Under the pieces are notes generated by a model. The model searched no databases and was not told where the DNA came from. It worked only from the letters and a program-made list of their open reading frames with translations. The position numbers were made by a program, and so were the translations under genes. A stretch of 64,000 bases of DNA from Parasegetibacter sp. NRK P23 (lineage in GTDB: Bacteria; Bacteroidota; Bacteroidia; Chitinophagales; Chitinophagaceae), in the NCBI RefSeq assembly GCF_023721715.1, contig NZ_JAMDLG010000001.1:124001-188000 (forward strand), in the 5' to 3' direction. Shown here in pieces: positions 1-8,791 of this stretch (position 1 is its first letter; the number at the start of each line of letters is the position of its first letter).

Positions 1-1349
1 TGCGTAAGCATTTTCCCGCTCAGCGCCAGATCGATGGTATCCATGGAATAAGGACGGTAATGTTTTACAATGAAGAAAGACAGGGAGGAAACCAGCATTA
101 ACGGAATGATGAGTTCATAGCCATTGGTGATTTCAGCGATCAGGAAGATAGCCGTTAACGGGCAATACATGACGCCACTCAGGATAGCGGCCATGCCCGT
201 AAGGGTGAAATTACTTTCGGGCAATCTTACCAGCCCCATGTTGTTGATGGTTTTTGAAAAGAAGTACCCCCAGAAAGCGCCTGTGAACAGGGAAGGCGCG
301 AAATTACCTCCATAGCCGCCGCCGCCCAGCGTAACGCCTGCGGCAACGGGCTTCATCAACATTACCAGTCCGGTGAACACCAGTATTTCCCAGTTGTCGG
401 GTAAACGGCCGAACAAAAATGAGTTGCGTGTGAGCGTATCCGTTTGTCCGTACGCAAGACTTTTAATGCTGTTGTATCCTTCACCGAAGAGTGGGGGAAA
501 TAGGAAATACAGCCCGATCAGTAATGCGCCCGCAATCACGGCCCGCCAGATGTAATTGGCGCGCATACCATGCAAACGGTGTTCCGTTCCCCGGAACGCA
601 TAAGCATAATAGAGCGACAGGAAGCCGCCCCCGATCCCCATCAGCATGTAAAAGGGAACATTATGGTAGTCGAAGGTTTCCTTCAACGCGAAATTGAACA
701 ACACCGATTCATTCAGTATAATCTTGGAGCAAAGGACGCCGGTAACCGAAGCGATGATCAGCGGAATAAAATAACTGACCACCGTCTCCGTAAGCAGTAT
801 TTCAATGGCGAAAATCACCCCGGCTATGGGCGCGTTAAATACAGACGCGATTCCTGCTGCTGCGCCACAAGCGATCAGTAATGTGCGTTCCTGGTAAAGC
901 ATGAAATGAAACCTGCCCACCGTTGAGCCGATGGAAGAACCCGTTGCCACGATCGGTGCTTCCAGACCGGCGGAACCGCCCATCCCAACGGTAAGTGAAC
1001 TGGCGATGATGTGCATATAGTTATGCCGGAAACCAATATAGGAAGATCTTTTGGCGATGCTTTTCAGCACCATACCTACCCCTTTTTCAAAACTATCTTT
1101 GTAGAACCGGTGTACCACCAGCGCGGTAAGTACCAGTCCCAGCATGGGGAACAGCAGAAAAAACGCATGGAACCTGTACCTGTCGGCCAGAAAAGTCTGC
1201 AATTCGTGCACCATCAGTTTGAGCAATACGGCGGCCAGACCGGCGATGAGACCCGTCATAATGGCCAGTAATATCATAAACTGAACGCGGCTGATCCTGG
1301 TTTTTACCTGCCTGCTGATCCTGTGATAGTAGTATCTGAGCTGTTTCAA
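1..1349 (-). CDS. ClC-family chloride channel/antiporter (3' end outside window)
   Basis: Integral membrane ClC protein moving chloride, probably in exchange for protons. The visible part is about 449 residues and the C-terminus lies beyond the left edge. Family motifs are clear: GSAGLEAP near residues 123-130 (the G-x-E-x-P filter with its gating glutamate kept) and GGNFAPS near residues 344-350. Hydrophobic helices run throughout. I chose a TTG start at 1349 because AGGA lies just upstream and no in-frame ATG precedes the first membrane segment; the next ATG lies inside that segment. A TACCTTTG element at 1403-1410 fits its promoter. Whether it is a channel or an exchanger cannot be told from the sequence. 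Confidence 0.88.
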   Translation of the reverse strand, partial: MKQLRYYYHRISRQVKTRISRVQFMILLAIMTGLIAGLAAVLLKLMVHELQTFLADRYRFHAFFLLFPMLGLVLTALVVHRFYKDSFEKGVGMVLKSIAKRSSYIGFRHNYMHIIASSLTVGMGGSAGLEAPIVATGSSIGSTVGRFHFMLYQERTLLIACGAAAGIASVFNAPIAGVIFAIEILLTETVVSYFIPLIIASVTGVLCSKIILNESVLFNFALKETFDYHNVPFYMLMGIGGGFLSLYYAYAFRGTEHRLHGMRANYIWRAVIAGALLIGLYFLFPPLFGEGYNSIKSLAYGQTDTLTRNSFLFGRLPDNWEILVFTGLVMLMKPVAAGVTLGGGGYGGNFAPSLFTGAFWGYFFSKTINNMGLVRLPESNFTLTGMAAILSGVMYCPLTAIFLIAEITNGYELIIPLMLVSSLSFFIVKHYRPYSMDTIDLALSGKMLT

Positions 1350-1402
1350 ATAATTCCTTTTGAAGTTACGTCTCAGTAGTGCGGAAATGAGCCTTAAAGG
1401 GG

Positions 1403-1410
1403 CAAAGGTA
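1403..1410 (-). promoter_or_regulatory. -7 promoter element of the ClC gene
   Basis: On the minus strand this reads TACCTTTG, an exact match to the Bacteroidota -7 consensus TAnnTTTG. It lies about 55 bases upstream of the ClC start and directly after the terminator of the preceding gene. No good -33 TTTG is seen at the usual spacing, since the terminator occupies that stretch. Confidence 0.4.
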
Positions 1411-1413
1411 GGT

Positions 1414-1452
1414 AAAAAAATGGCCGGCCATCCCTGGAAAGGGAAGCCGGCC
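1414..1452 (-). terminator. Rho-independent terminator of the 1480-1791 gene
   Basis: On the minus strand, outer arms 1446-1452 and 1422-1428 pair perfectly over 7 G/C bases. Inner arms 1441-1444 and 1431-1434 extend the stem. It is followed by seven T residues (complement of 1414-1420). It lies 28 bases past the stop of the small secreted-protein gene. Confidence 0.8.
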
Positions 1453-1479
1453 CACACATTATACTTATTAATACTAGCC

Positions 1480-1791
1480 TTAGCGGGTCCGAAGCACGTA
1501 GGCTTCGGGTGATTTGTTCCAGGAATAACGTTTCATCGCTTTCTTTAACCTTCGTTGTACAACCGGCCTGGACGCGTTGATGGACTTCCCTTCTGTACGG
1601 TGCTCGTACACTTTACCGTGCGCTTCGTTGTAAAAACGGATCACGGTATAGGGCGTTGCGGCCGGTCCTGTTTCCACCACCCAGTAACTGGGTTTGTCGA
1701 GGTCAGGTATTTTCACCGGCGGCGTCTGTGTTTTTCCGCCGAAAGGAAGGGCGGCAATACACAGTAAAAGAAATGGTTTAAAGGTATTCAT
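1480..1791 (-). CDS. Small exported protein of unknown function
   Basis: A 103-residue protein I do not recognise. It begins with a typical signal peptide (Met-Asn-Thr-Phe-Lys, a hydrophobic core, then a cleavage region near Gly-Lys-Thr-Gln). The mature part is short and its C-terminal third is rich in Lys/Arg. The reading frame extends upstream to 1890, but I chose the internal ATG at 1791 because it starts exactly at the signal peptide. It has its own strong terminator. Likely periplasmic or secreted. Confidence 0.6.
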   Translation of the reverse strand: MNTFKPFLLLCIAALPFGGKTQTPPVKIPDLDKPSYWVVETGPAATPYTVIRFYNEAHGKVYEHRTEGKSINASRPVVQRRLKKAMKRYSWNKSPEAYVLRTR

Positions 1792-1994
1792 GGCTTTTTT
1801 CTTTAAAATTAAACCCAGGATAAACCCGGAAAAATGATTTGCGCCGTGCGGACAACGTACTGCGGCATACGATGAATCACGCGTGTTCAAAGCCGTTCGT
1901 CATGCCTTGCTGCTTTCTATCGTGCTTTTCCTGCTGTTGGGCGATAATTGCATTCATTCAGCGCAAATCTTGATAGCTTTAAAGAACAGATTTC

Positions 1995-3122
1995 ATGAAA
2001 CCCGCATTCATTTTTTCCGATTCGCCCGGTAATCGTTTCACGCGCCACTTCTTATTCTGGCTGGCGTGGATACTCTTTTTTACATTTATCTATGCGCAGA
2101 AAGGCGTGGTGTATTACGGGCTTTTCCACAGTTACATGATCTCTTTCGTGGACGCGATCTGTTTTATGCCGATCCATCTGTTCTTCAGCTACGGCATCAT
2201 TTATTTCCTGATGCCGCGTTTCCTGTACACACAACGGTATGGCCCGCTGATGGCGTGGATGCTGGTGCTTGTAGTGGCGGCAGGCATCATCTCCTATCTT
2301 TCATCCGAATACCTCGTGGGGCCGGTAAGAATATTGTTGGGCGTGCCCAGGTACCCCAACAGTCTGGCGATGGGTTTTATGGGCGGCTTACGTGGCGGAC
2401 TCACCATTGGTGGTTTTGCCGCGGCCATCAAACTGATGAAGCAGTGGTACGTGAAGCAACAGGAAAATGAAATGCTGGAAAAGGCACGCATGGCCTCGGA
2501 ACTGCAGGTACTGAAGGCACAACTGCACCCGCATTTCCTCTTCAATACCCTCAATAATATTTATTCTTACGCGATGCAGGACACGCAAACCGCTCCCGGC
2601 ATGATCCTCCGGTTGTCGGATATGCTGCGGTACATGTTATATGAATGTGAGCAGCAGCAGGTTTGTCTGGCAAGAGAGGTGCAGTTGCTCAAAGATTACG
2701 TGGCACTGGAGCAGATGCGTTACGGCAGCCGGTTGGAGGTGCATGTACATGTGGAGGGAGATTTACAGGAAAGAAAGATCGCGCCGTTGTTGTTGTTGCC
2801 TTTCGTGGAAAACGCCTTCAAACATGGTGCTTCCAGTACAATGGGGGATGTTTGGATGAGTATTGATATCAGGGAAGATAACAGCTTATTAAAACTGAAG
2901 GTGATTAACGGGAAACCGAACACCTCTGCGGAAACTTCCGAACAGGGGATCGGCCTGCGGAACGTGCGCCAGCGGCTTGAACTGCTTTATCCGGGGATGC
3001 ACCTGCTGAACATATCGGATCAGGAAGATAGTTTTGTGGTGAAACTTTCACTCCGGCTACATCCCGCAACAGGCGGCACGGTAGACAATTCCGGTGCGGC
3101 AAAAAAACTTCATTATGCCTGA
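1995..3122 (+). CDS. LytS/YehU-type sensor histidine kinase
   Basis: Membrane sensor kinase of the His_kinase (PF06580) class, 375 residues. Four hydrophobic segments lie roughly at residues 20-34, 46-74, 84-102 and 125-147, followed by a short coiled linker. The phosphoacceptor region QLHPHFLFNTLNN places the likely phospho-histidine at H180. The ATP-binding domain follows, with N-box LLPFVENAFKHG and G-box GIGLRNVRQRL. No separate periplasmic sensor domain is visible, so the signal is probably sensed by the membrane part. It overlaps the LytTR regulator by 8 bases, so the two are one unit. Confidence 0.9.
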   Translation: MKPAFIFSDSPGNRFTRHFLFWLAWILFFTFIYAQKGVVYYGLFHSYMISFVDAICFMPIHLFFSYGIIYFLMPRFLYTQRYGPLMAWMLVLVVAAGIISYLSSEYLVGPVRILLGVPRYPNSLAMGFMGGLRGGLTIGGFAAAIKLMKQWYVKQQENEMLEKARMASELQVLKAQLHPHFLFNTLNNIYSYAMQDTQTAPGMILRLSDMLRYMLYECEQQQVCLAREVQLLKDYVALEQMRYGSRLEVHVHVEGDLQERKIAPLLLLPFVENAFKHGASSTMGDVWMSIDIREDNSLLKLKVINGKPNTSAETSEQGIGLRNVRQRLELLYPGMHLLNISDQEDSFVVKLSLRLHPATGGTVDNSGAAKKLHYA

Positions 3123-3840
3123 GCAATTGCATTGTTTGATCGTGGACGACGAGCCACCGGCCAGGGAGGTGTTGAAACGTTATGTGGAAGCCATTCCCAG
3201 CCTGGTATTGGTGGGAGAATGTGAGAACGCCATGCAGGCGCTTTCCTTTTTGCAGCAATACCCAGTGCAGTTGTTGTTGCTGGACATCAGGATGCCGGTA
3301 TTGATGGGAACGGATTTTATCAAGACTTTATCGCATCCTCCCCAGGTCATCTTCACCACCGCCCACCGTGATTACGCGGTGGAGGGCTTCGACCTTAACG
3401 CGGTGGACTTCCTGCTGAAACCCATCTCTTTTGAACGTTTCCTGAAAGCCGTGAACAAAGTGCTTCAGAAAAATGCGCTGGACCCGGCGCCGCCGGTCTC
3501 TAATTTTACGGTCCCCGAACCAGTGCTTTCCGAGGCCCCGGCTTTTTTATACCTGCGCATTGACAGGAAAATGGTGAAAATACTGCTCAACGAGGTTTTT
3601 TTCCTCGAGAGCCTGAAGGATTATGTCCGTATCATCACGGTGAATGGTCCCTTACTGGTGCGGCAATCGCTTTCCTCACTGGAAGAAATGCTACCGGAGC
3701 AGGAATTCGTAAGAATACACCGGTCCTTTATCGTGGCCAGGAGGCATATCCGCGCTTATACCCATGAAACCATGGAAGTGGGGAACAATGAACTCCCGAT
3801 AGGCCGGCTTTACCGCAACGAGGTGCTGAAACTGCTTTAA
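3115..3840 (+). CDS. LytTR-family response regulator
   Basis: DNA-binding partner of the upstream kinase, 241 residues. The receiver domain (about 5-120) has the acidic pair D11/D12, phospho-acceptor D57 in LLLLDIRMP and the conserved Lys in LLKPIS. The LytTR domain fills about 145-241, with the family pattern LESLKDYVRI and FVRIHRSFIV. The frame extends up to 3094, but the ATG at 3115 gives the normal receiver N-terminus and overlaps the kinase stop. Targets are unknown; the DUF4421 gene just downstream is the nearest candidate. Confidence 0.9.
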   Translation: MPEQLHCLIVDDEPPAREVLKRYVEAIPSLVLVGECENAMQALSFLQQYPVQLLLLDIRMPVLMGTDFIKTLSHPPQVIFTTAHRDYAVEGFDLNAVDFLLKPISFERFLKAVNKVLQKNALDPAPPVSNFTVPEPVLSEAPAFLYLRIDRKMVKILLNEVFFLESLKDYVRIITVNGPLLVRQSLSSLEEMLPEQEFVRIHRSFIVARRHIRAYTHETMEVGNNELPIGRLYRNEVLKLL

Positions 3841-3909
3841 CGGGCTGGTATAATTTTTTTGTGTGTTCAAAGGAAATTGATTCAATTGCAGCACCTCAAA
3901 TTTTAGCCA

Positions 3910-4938
3910 TTGCGCCGGAAACCGATTTTACCCGCATTCCTTCTTTTATTATGCTGTTCGCTGCAAACCCTGGCGCAGGAGGAAAAGCCGGACCATGATA
4001 CAACGTATTATATCTCCCTGGCGGATCAGATGCTTACCCGCTTTTACTTTTCAAGAAAATATACCAACCTGGAACTCGGTGCGCCAAAAGGGGAGGACAG
4101 GCTGATTTACCGGCCCAACACCACGCTGAATATGGGCGTGGGCGCCACATACAGATCACTCACGCTAAATCTCGCTTACGGGTTTCCGTTCCTCAACCGG
4201 AACGAGGAAAAAGGAAAAACAAGGTACCTTGACCTTCAAAGCCATATTTATACCCGGAAATGGTCCTATGATTTCTGGGGACAATTTTACAAAGGGTATT
4301 ACATGAAAAGAAGCGCCATTGATGGGGGATCGGGGTATTACCTCCGGCCGGATATGGGCGTTACCTTACTGGGTGTTTCGGCTTACAACATCGTTGGGCA
4401 TGAACGTTTCTCCTACCGGGCGGCTTTTGTACAGAATGAACGGCAGTTGAAATCGGCCGGAAGCTGGTTGCTGGGCGCTGAAATTTATTACGGACGCGCC
4501 ACCGCAGATAGCGCACTGGTGCCCGGCGCGGTGAAAGACAGGTTCAGCCAGCGCGAAGTGGAACGTGTTCGTTTCCTGGATATCGGACCAGGAGGGGGAT
4601 ACGCCTACAACTGGGTGATCCGCAACGATTTTTTCCTGGGCATGGCCGCTACCATCAACCTGAATATCGGCTTTGTAAGGGAGATCACACCTGCCGACTC
4701 AAGGGAAAGGTTAGGTTTCAGCCCGAATTTTATTTACCGAGCCACCGGTGGCTACAATTCCGAAAGATGGATGGCCAGTTTATCGCTGGTGGGCAACCGC
4801 GTTTCGGCCCGGGGTTCTTCATCCTCCTACAATTATATCTTCAGTACAGGAAATTACAGGGCCACACTGGCTTACCGTTTCAAACCCGGAAGGAGGCTTA
4901 AAAAATACCTCGCTCCCGTAGACAAATTGCTGAATTAG
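3910..4938 (+). CDS. DUF4421-like exported beta-strand-rich protein
   Basis: A 342-residue protein with an N-terminal signal peptide ending near Leu-Ala-Gln-Glu. The body is full of alternating aromatic/hydrophobic strands typical of an outer-membrane beta-barrel and resembles the DUF4421 family of Bacteroidota. No in-frame ATG precedes the signal peptide, so a TTG start at 3910 is used. It follows the LytTR regulator by 69 bases and may be co-transcribed. It is immediately convergent with the DnaJ-like gene, with no bases between the stops. Function unknown. Confidence 0.6.
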   Translation: MRRKPILPAFLLLLCCSLQTLAQEEKPDHDTTYYISLADQMLTRFYFSRKYTNLELGAPKGEDRLIYRPNTTLNMGVGATYRSLTLNLAYGFPFLNRNEEKGKTRYLDLQSHIYTRKWSYDFWGQFYKGYYMKRSAIDGGSGYYLRPDMGVTLLGVSAYNIVGHERFSYRAAFVQNERQLKSAGSWLLGAEIYYGRATADSALVPGAVKDRFSQREVERVRFLDIGPGGGYAYNWVIRNDFFLGMAATINLNIGFVREITPADSRERLGFSPNFIYRATGGYNSERWMASLSLVGNRVSARGSSSSYNYIFSTGNYRATLAYRFKPGRRLKKYLAPVDKLLN

Positions 4939-5583
4939 TTACTTCGCTATGAAGTAGATCAACACACATAATATACCTGCAATGAGCAGGGCAATCAAGC
5001 CTTTGTACCTGTTCCAGAAGGCTTCCAGCCTGCTTTGTCTTTCCCATTTGTTCAGGTCGGCCGTTAAATTAGGTGCCAGCAGGCCCATGCGGGGTGTGAT
5101 GTTCACCACCTGCCTGTAATGTAAGATGCGTGAAGCGTGTTTCAGCAGCAGGACTATGCGCGTATTCAGTTGTGCATCGTTGTTGTATTGAAGTATTTTA
5201 AGGTGTTCTTCGTCCAGCAATTGAAGGATATAGGCGGTAAGTCCTTCTCTGTCGGTGCGGAAAGGGTCCTCGCGGTTCATGTACTTTTCAAGTTCGAGTA
5301 CTTTAAGCAGAATGCCGTATGGTGTGGTGTCGGGTGGAGCTGAATAGGTTCTTCCAGCGGCCCTGTTGAACCAGCGATCATGGTGGTACTTTTCCCGCAG
5401 CAATGGATCGGAGAGGATGCGGTAGGCTTCCTGGACCTCACGGAAAAGGATAGCCGCCCTTGGGTCATCTGGATTTTTATCGGGATGGTAGCGCATCGCC
5501 AGTTTCCTGTAGGCGCGTTTGATATCCTGAATGCCGGATTGTGGTGGAATCCCCAGTGTGTTGTAATAATCTTTTACCGGCAA
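4939..5583 (-). CDS. J-domain protein with C-terminal membrane anchor
   Basis: A 214-residue DnaJ-type co-chaperone. The J domain covers about residues 4-70 with the HPD motif at 33-35, needed to stimulate DnaK ATPase activity. There is no Gly/Phe-rich region, zinc-finger or C-terminal substrate domain, so this is a type III J-protein. The last 22 residues form one hydrophobic segment ending in Ala-Lys, giving a tail anchor with the J domain in the cytoplasm. The start is TTG, placed by the J-domain beginning. It probably recruits DnaK to the inner membrane; the client is unknown. Confidence 0.8.
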   Translation of the reverse strand: MPVKDYYNTLGIPPQSGIQDIKRAYRKLAMRYHPDKNPDDPRAAILFREVQEAYRILSDPLLREKYHHDRWFNRAAGRTYSAPPDTTPYGILLKVLELEKYMNREDPFRTDREGLTAYILQLLDEEHLKILQYNNDAQLNTRIVLLLKHASRILHYRQVVNITPRMGLLAPNLTADLNKWERQSRLEAFWNRYKGLIALLIAGILCVLIYFIAK

Positions 5584-5603
5584 AAAAATGGTTTTAAAAT
5601 ATG

Positions 5604-5642
5604 AGTGCCGCGGAAAGAACAGTGGTGTTCAACCGCGGCACT
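5604..5642 (-). terminator. Terminator hairpin downstream of gcvP
   Basis: A perfect 10-bp stem is formed by AGTGCCGCGG at 5604-5613 and its complement at 5633-5642. An inner GAAC/GTTC pairing lies at 5617-5620 and 5627-5630. On the minus strand it follows the gcvP stop by 45 bases and runs into T-rich sequence, just before the DnaJ-like gene. Confidence 0.7.
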
Positions 5643-5687
5643 AAAATTATTAAAAAGCACGTGCCTTAACGTGAAAGAGATGATAAA

Positions 5688-8558
5688 TTATTCTTCCGCG
5701 TAAGCGCTGACCGGTTCGCAGGTGCAAATCAGGTTCCTGTCGCCATGGGTATTGTTCACCCTTGAAACAGAGGGCCAGAACTTATTTTCCTTCACATAAG
5801 CCAGGGGGAATGCTGCTTCAGAGCGGGCATAAGCATGGCTCCATTCATCGGCGCAAATTACAGCTTGAGTGTGGGGCGCATTTTTCAACACGTTATCTTT
5901 TTTATCTGATTTTCCTTCTTCAATGGCGGCTATTTCGGCGCGGATGCTGAGCATGGCATCGCAGAAACGATCCAGTTCGGCCTTGTCTTCACTTTCTGTG
6001 GGCTCAATCATGATGGTGCCTGGAACCGGGAAGCTCATGGTTGGTGCGTGGAAGCCATAATCCATGAGGCGCTTGGCCACATCTTCCGCTTCAATTTCCG
6101 CGGAACGTTTGAAAGGACGGAGGTCCACGATGAATTCGTGGGCGCAGGTACCGTTTGTTCCCAAATACAGTACATCGTAAGCCCCTTGCAAACGGGCACG
6201 CATGTAGTTCGCGTTCAGGATAGCGTTTTCTGTGGAAGCTTTCACCCCTTCAGCGCCCAGCAAACGAATGTACGCGTAAGAGATAAGCAGGATGCTGGCG
6301 CTGCCGAACGGCGCCGCCGATACCGCCTTCGTTTGATCGCTGCCGTTCAGGAAAGTGTGACCGGGCAGGAATGGCGCCAGGTGCGCTTTCACGCAGATGG
6401 GGCCCATGCCGGGACCACCACCGCCATGCGGGATGGCGAATGTTTTGTGGAGGTTCAGGTGACAAACATCCGCGCCGATCAGACCGGGAGCGGTAAGTCC
6501 TACCTGAGCGTTCATGTTCGCGCCATCCATATAAACCTGTCCGCCATATTGGTGGATGATATCGGTAATTTCTTTTACGGTTTCTTCATATACGCCGTAA
6601 GTGCTGGGGTAGGTGATCATGATTCCTGCGAGTTGCGAAGCGTACTGCGCGGCTTTAGCTTTCAGGTCTTCCACATCAATGTACCCGTTCTCCAAAGCTT
6701 TTACCACTACCACTTTCATGCCCGCCATTACAGCGGATGCAGGGTTGGTACCATGTGCGGAAATGGGGATCAGCATTACGTTGCGGTGCGCTTCACCATT
6801 GGCCGCGTGGAAATCACGGATGGTGAGCAGTCCGGCGTATTCTCCCTGTGCGCCGCTGTTGGGTTGCAGGCTGCACGCGTCGAATGCGGTGATCTCGCAG
6901 AGGTAGGCGCTCAGTTCATCCACGATCTGTTGGTAGCCTTCTGCCTGGTTCTTCGGAACGAATGGATGTATTTTAGAAAAATGGCTCCAGCTTAATGGGA
7001 TCATTTCCGTAGCGGCATTCAGCTTCATGGTGCAGGAACCCAGGGAAATCATGCTGGTGTTCAGCGAAAGGTCTTTGTTTTCCAGTTGCTTCAGGTAACG
7101 CATCATTTGTGTCTCGCTCCTGTGGGAGTTGAACACGGGGTGCGTGAGGAACTCTGAAGTACGGGTCAGCGCCGTCGGAATATGTGTAAGTGCCGTATCA
7201 TGGTTGATAGAGAAAGAAGCGGCTTCTTCTTCTTTGCCGAAGATGCCAAGAATATCCAGTACATCGGAGATCGTGGTGGTTTCATCCAGTGCAATTCCGA
7301 TGGAGCCGTTGCTGAAATAACGGAAATTGATGCCGTTGCTTTCTGCTTTTGGACGAATGGCCGAGGCGTCAGCATTGGTGACTACGATGGTATCGAAGTA
7401 GCTGTTGCTGGCGAGTTCCAGGCCGCCCGCTGTGAGTTGCTCACCCAGCGCCTGCGTGAGCAGCGCCACTCTTTTGGCGATATTTTTCAGTCCTTCCGGC
7501 CCGTGGAACACGGCGTACATGGCGGCCATATTGGCCAGCAGCGCCTGTGCGGTACAGATGTTGGAAGTGGCTTTTTCTCTCTTGATGTGTTGCTCGCGGG
7601 TTTGAAGGGCCATACGCAACGCGCGGTTGCCCTGGGCGTCTATACTTACCCCGATGATCCTGCCGGGGATGCTGCGTTTGAACTCGTCTTTAGAAGCGAA
7701 GAAAGCCGCGTGCGGACCGCCATAGCCCAGGGGAACGCCGAAGCGTTGCGCGGAACCACAGGCCACATCGGCTCCCAGTTCACCGGGAGGCGTGAGGAGG
7801 GTGAGGGCCAGCAGGTCGGTTGTCATGGCCACATAAGCGCCGGCGGCATGTACTTTTTCTATGAAAGAGCGGTAATCTTCTACCGAACCTTTATCGTTAG
7901 GGTATTGCACCAGCGCGCCGAACCAGCTTTCGTCGGGCGCTGCGTTCCGGTAATCGCCCACCACCACTTCAATTCCGATGGGTACGGCGCGGGTATGGAT
8001 CACGTCCAGGGTTTGCGGGAACACATCGGCATCCACGAAAAACTTAGGGCGGGTAATATTTTCAGTTTTGTTGAGGCCGTTAAAGAACATCGCCATAGCC
8101 TCGGCGGCGGCGGTGCCTTCATCAAGGAGTGACGCGTTGGCAATGGGCAGACCGGTAAGGTCGCTCACCATCGTCTGGTAGTTGAGCAGGCTCTCCAGGC
8201 GTCCCTGGGAAATTTCCGCCTGGTACGGGGTGTACTGCGTGTACCATCCCGGGTTTTCAAAAACGTTCCGCAGGATTACCGAAGGAACGATTGTATCATA
8301 ATAACCCTGGCCGATATAATTTCTGAAAACCTTGTTTTTCAGGCTCACTCCTTTCACGTGCTGCAGGTATTCCGACTCGCTCATGGCGGGTGGAAGTTGC
8401 AGTGCCTTGCTCATTCGGATGCCCGTAGGGACGGTCTTGCCCGTGAGCGCATCGAGGCTGGCTGCGCCGATGGTTTGCAGCATGGCCGCAGTGTCGTTCC
8501 CGGTGGGACCAATATGACGATTCCTGAATTCTGTTGCTTGTTGCTCAAAAATATTCAT
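5688..8558 (-). CDS. gcvP: Glycine dehydrogenase (decarboxylating), P-protein
   Basis: P-protein of the glycine cleavage system. It decarboxylates glycine on pyridoxal phosphate and passes the aminomethyl group to lipoylated H-protein. The frame could begin at 8678, but the ATG at 8558 gives 956 residues, the usual length of the single-chain enzyme, and starts with the family N-terminus ([15 protein letters not shown]). The PLP-binding lysine is K705 within [20 protein letters not shown]. Both homologous halves are present. The other gcv genes are not in the window. A TACCTTTG element at 8590-8597 fits its promoter, and a hairpin terminates it. Confidence 0.97.
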   Translation of the reverse strand: MNIFEQQATEFRNRHIGPTGNDTAAMLQTIGAASLDALTGKTVPTGIRMSKALQLPPAMSESEYLQHVKGVSLKNKVFRNYIGQGYYDTIVPSVILRNVFENPGWYTQYTPYQAEISQGRLESLLNYQTMVSDLTGLPIANASLLDEGTAAAEAMAMFFNGLNKTENITRPKFFVDADVFPQTLDVIHTRAVPIGIEVVVGDYRNAAPDESWFGALVQYPNDKGSVEDYRSFIEKVHAAGAYVAMTTDLLALTLLTPPGELGADVACGSAQRFGVPLGYGGPHAAFFASKDEFKRSIPGRIIGVSIDAQGNRALRMALQTREQHIKREKATSNICTAQALLANMAAMYAVFHGPEGLKNIAKRVALLTQALGEQLTAGGLELASNSYFDTIVVTNADASAIRPKAESNGINFRYFSNGSIGIALDETTTISDVLDILGIFGKEEEAASFSINHDTALTHIPTALTRTSEFLTHPVFNSHRSETQMMRYLKQLENKDLSLNTSMISLGSCTMKLNAATEMIPLSWSHFSKIHPFVPKNQAEGYQQIVDELSAYLCEITAFDACSLQPNSGAQGEYAGLLTIRDFHAANGEAHRNVMLIPISAHGTNPASAVMAGMKVVVVKALENGYIDVEDLKAKAAQYASQLAGIMITYPSTYGVYEETVKEITDIIHQYGGQVYMDGANMNAQVGLTAPGLIGADVCHLNLHKTFAIPHGGGGPGMGPICVKAHLAPFLPGHTFLNGSDQTKAVSAAPFGSASILLISYAYIRLLGAEGVKASTENAILNANYMRARLQGAYDVLYLGTNGTCAHEFIVDLRPFKRSAEIEAEDVAKRLMDYGFHAPTMSFPVPGTIMIEPTESEDKAELDRFCDAMLSIRAEIAAIEEGKSDKKDNVLKNAPHTQAVICADEWSHAYARSEAAFPLAYVKENKFWPSVSRVNNTHGDRNLICTCEPVSAYAEE

Positions 8559-8589
8559 ACGAGTTTGTGCTTTTCTGGTTAGCAGGCTG

Positions 8590-8597
8590 CAAAGGTA
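8590..8597 (-). promoter_or_regulatory. -7 promoter element of gcvP
   Basis: Minus-strand TACCTTTG, matching TAnnTTTG, 31 bases upstream of the chosen gcvP ATG. It supports that ATG over the upstream one at 8678. No clear -33 TTTG at normal spacing. Confidence 0.4.
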
Positions 8598-8791
8598 AAA
8601 TCCTTTCAGAAGAAAACACGCTTTTTGTTCAACGGTGGGGATGAACTGGGGATAATACTGGACGTACGCCTTTCGCAATCGTTTTAAATGCCAAAAAATA
8701 AGTAAATTCCCGGCAATCGCCTGGGATCACGACCTTTGTAACAGACTGGAATTGTTCATTATCCACAGCATTAACACTTTTTCCTGAACGT

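Noticed and set aside
6048-6995. Long open frames on the plus strand opposite gcvP (also 7182-8132)
   Set aside because: They are antisense to a highly conserved enzyme, show no recognisable domain or signal, and arise from its codon bias.
8559-8790. Glycine riboswitch upstream of gcvP
   Set aside because: No tandem aptamer-like conserved helices are visible; only a -7 promoter element is seen.
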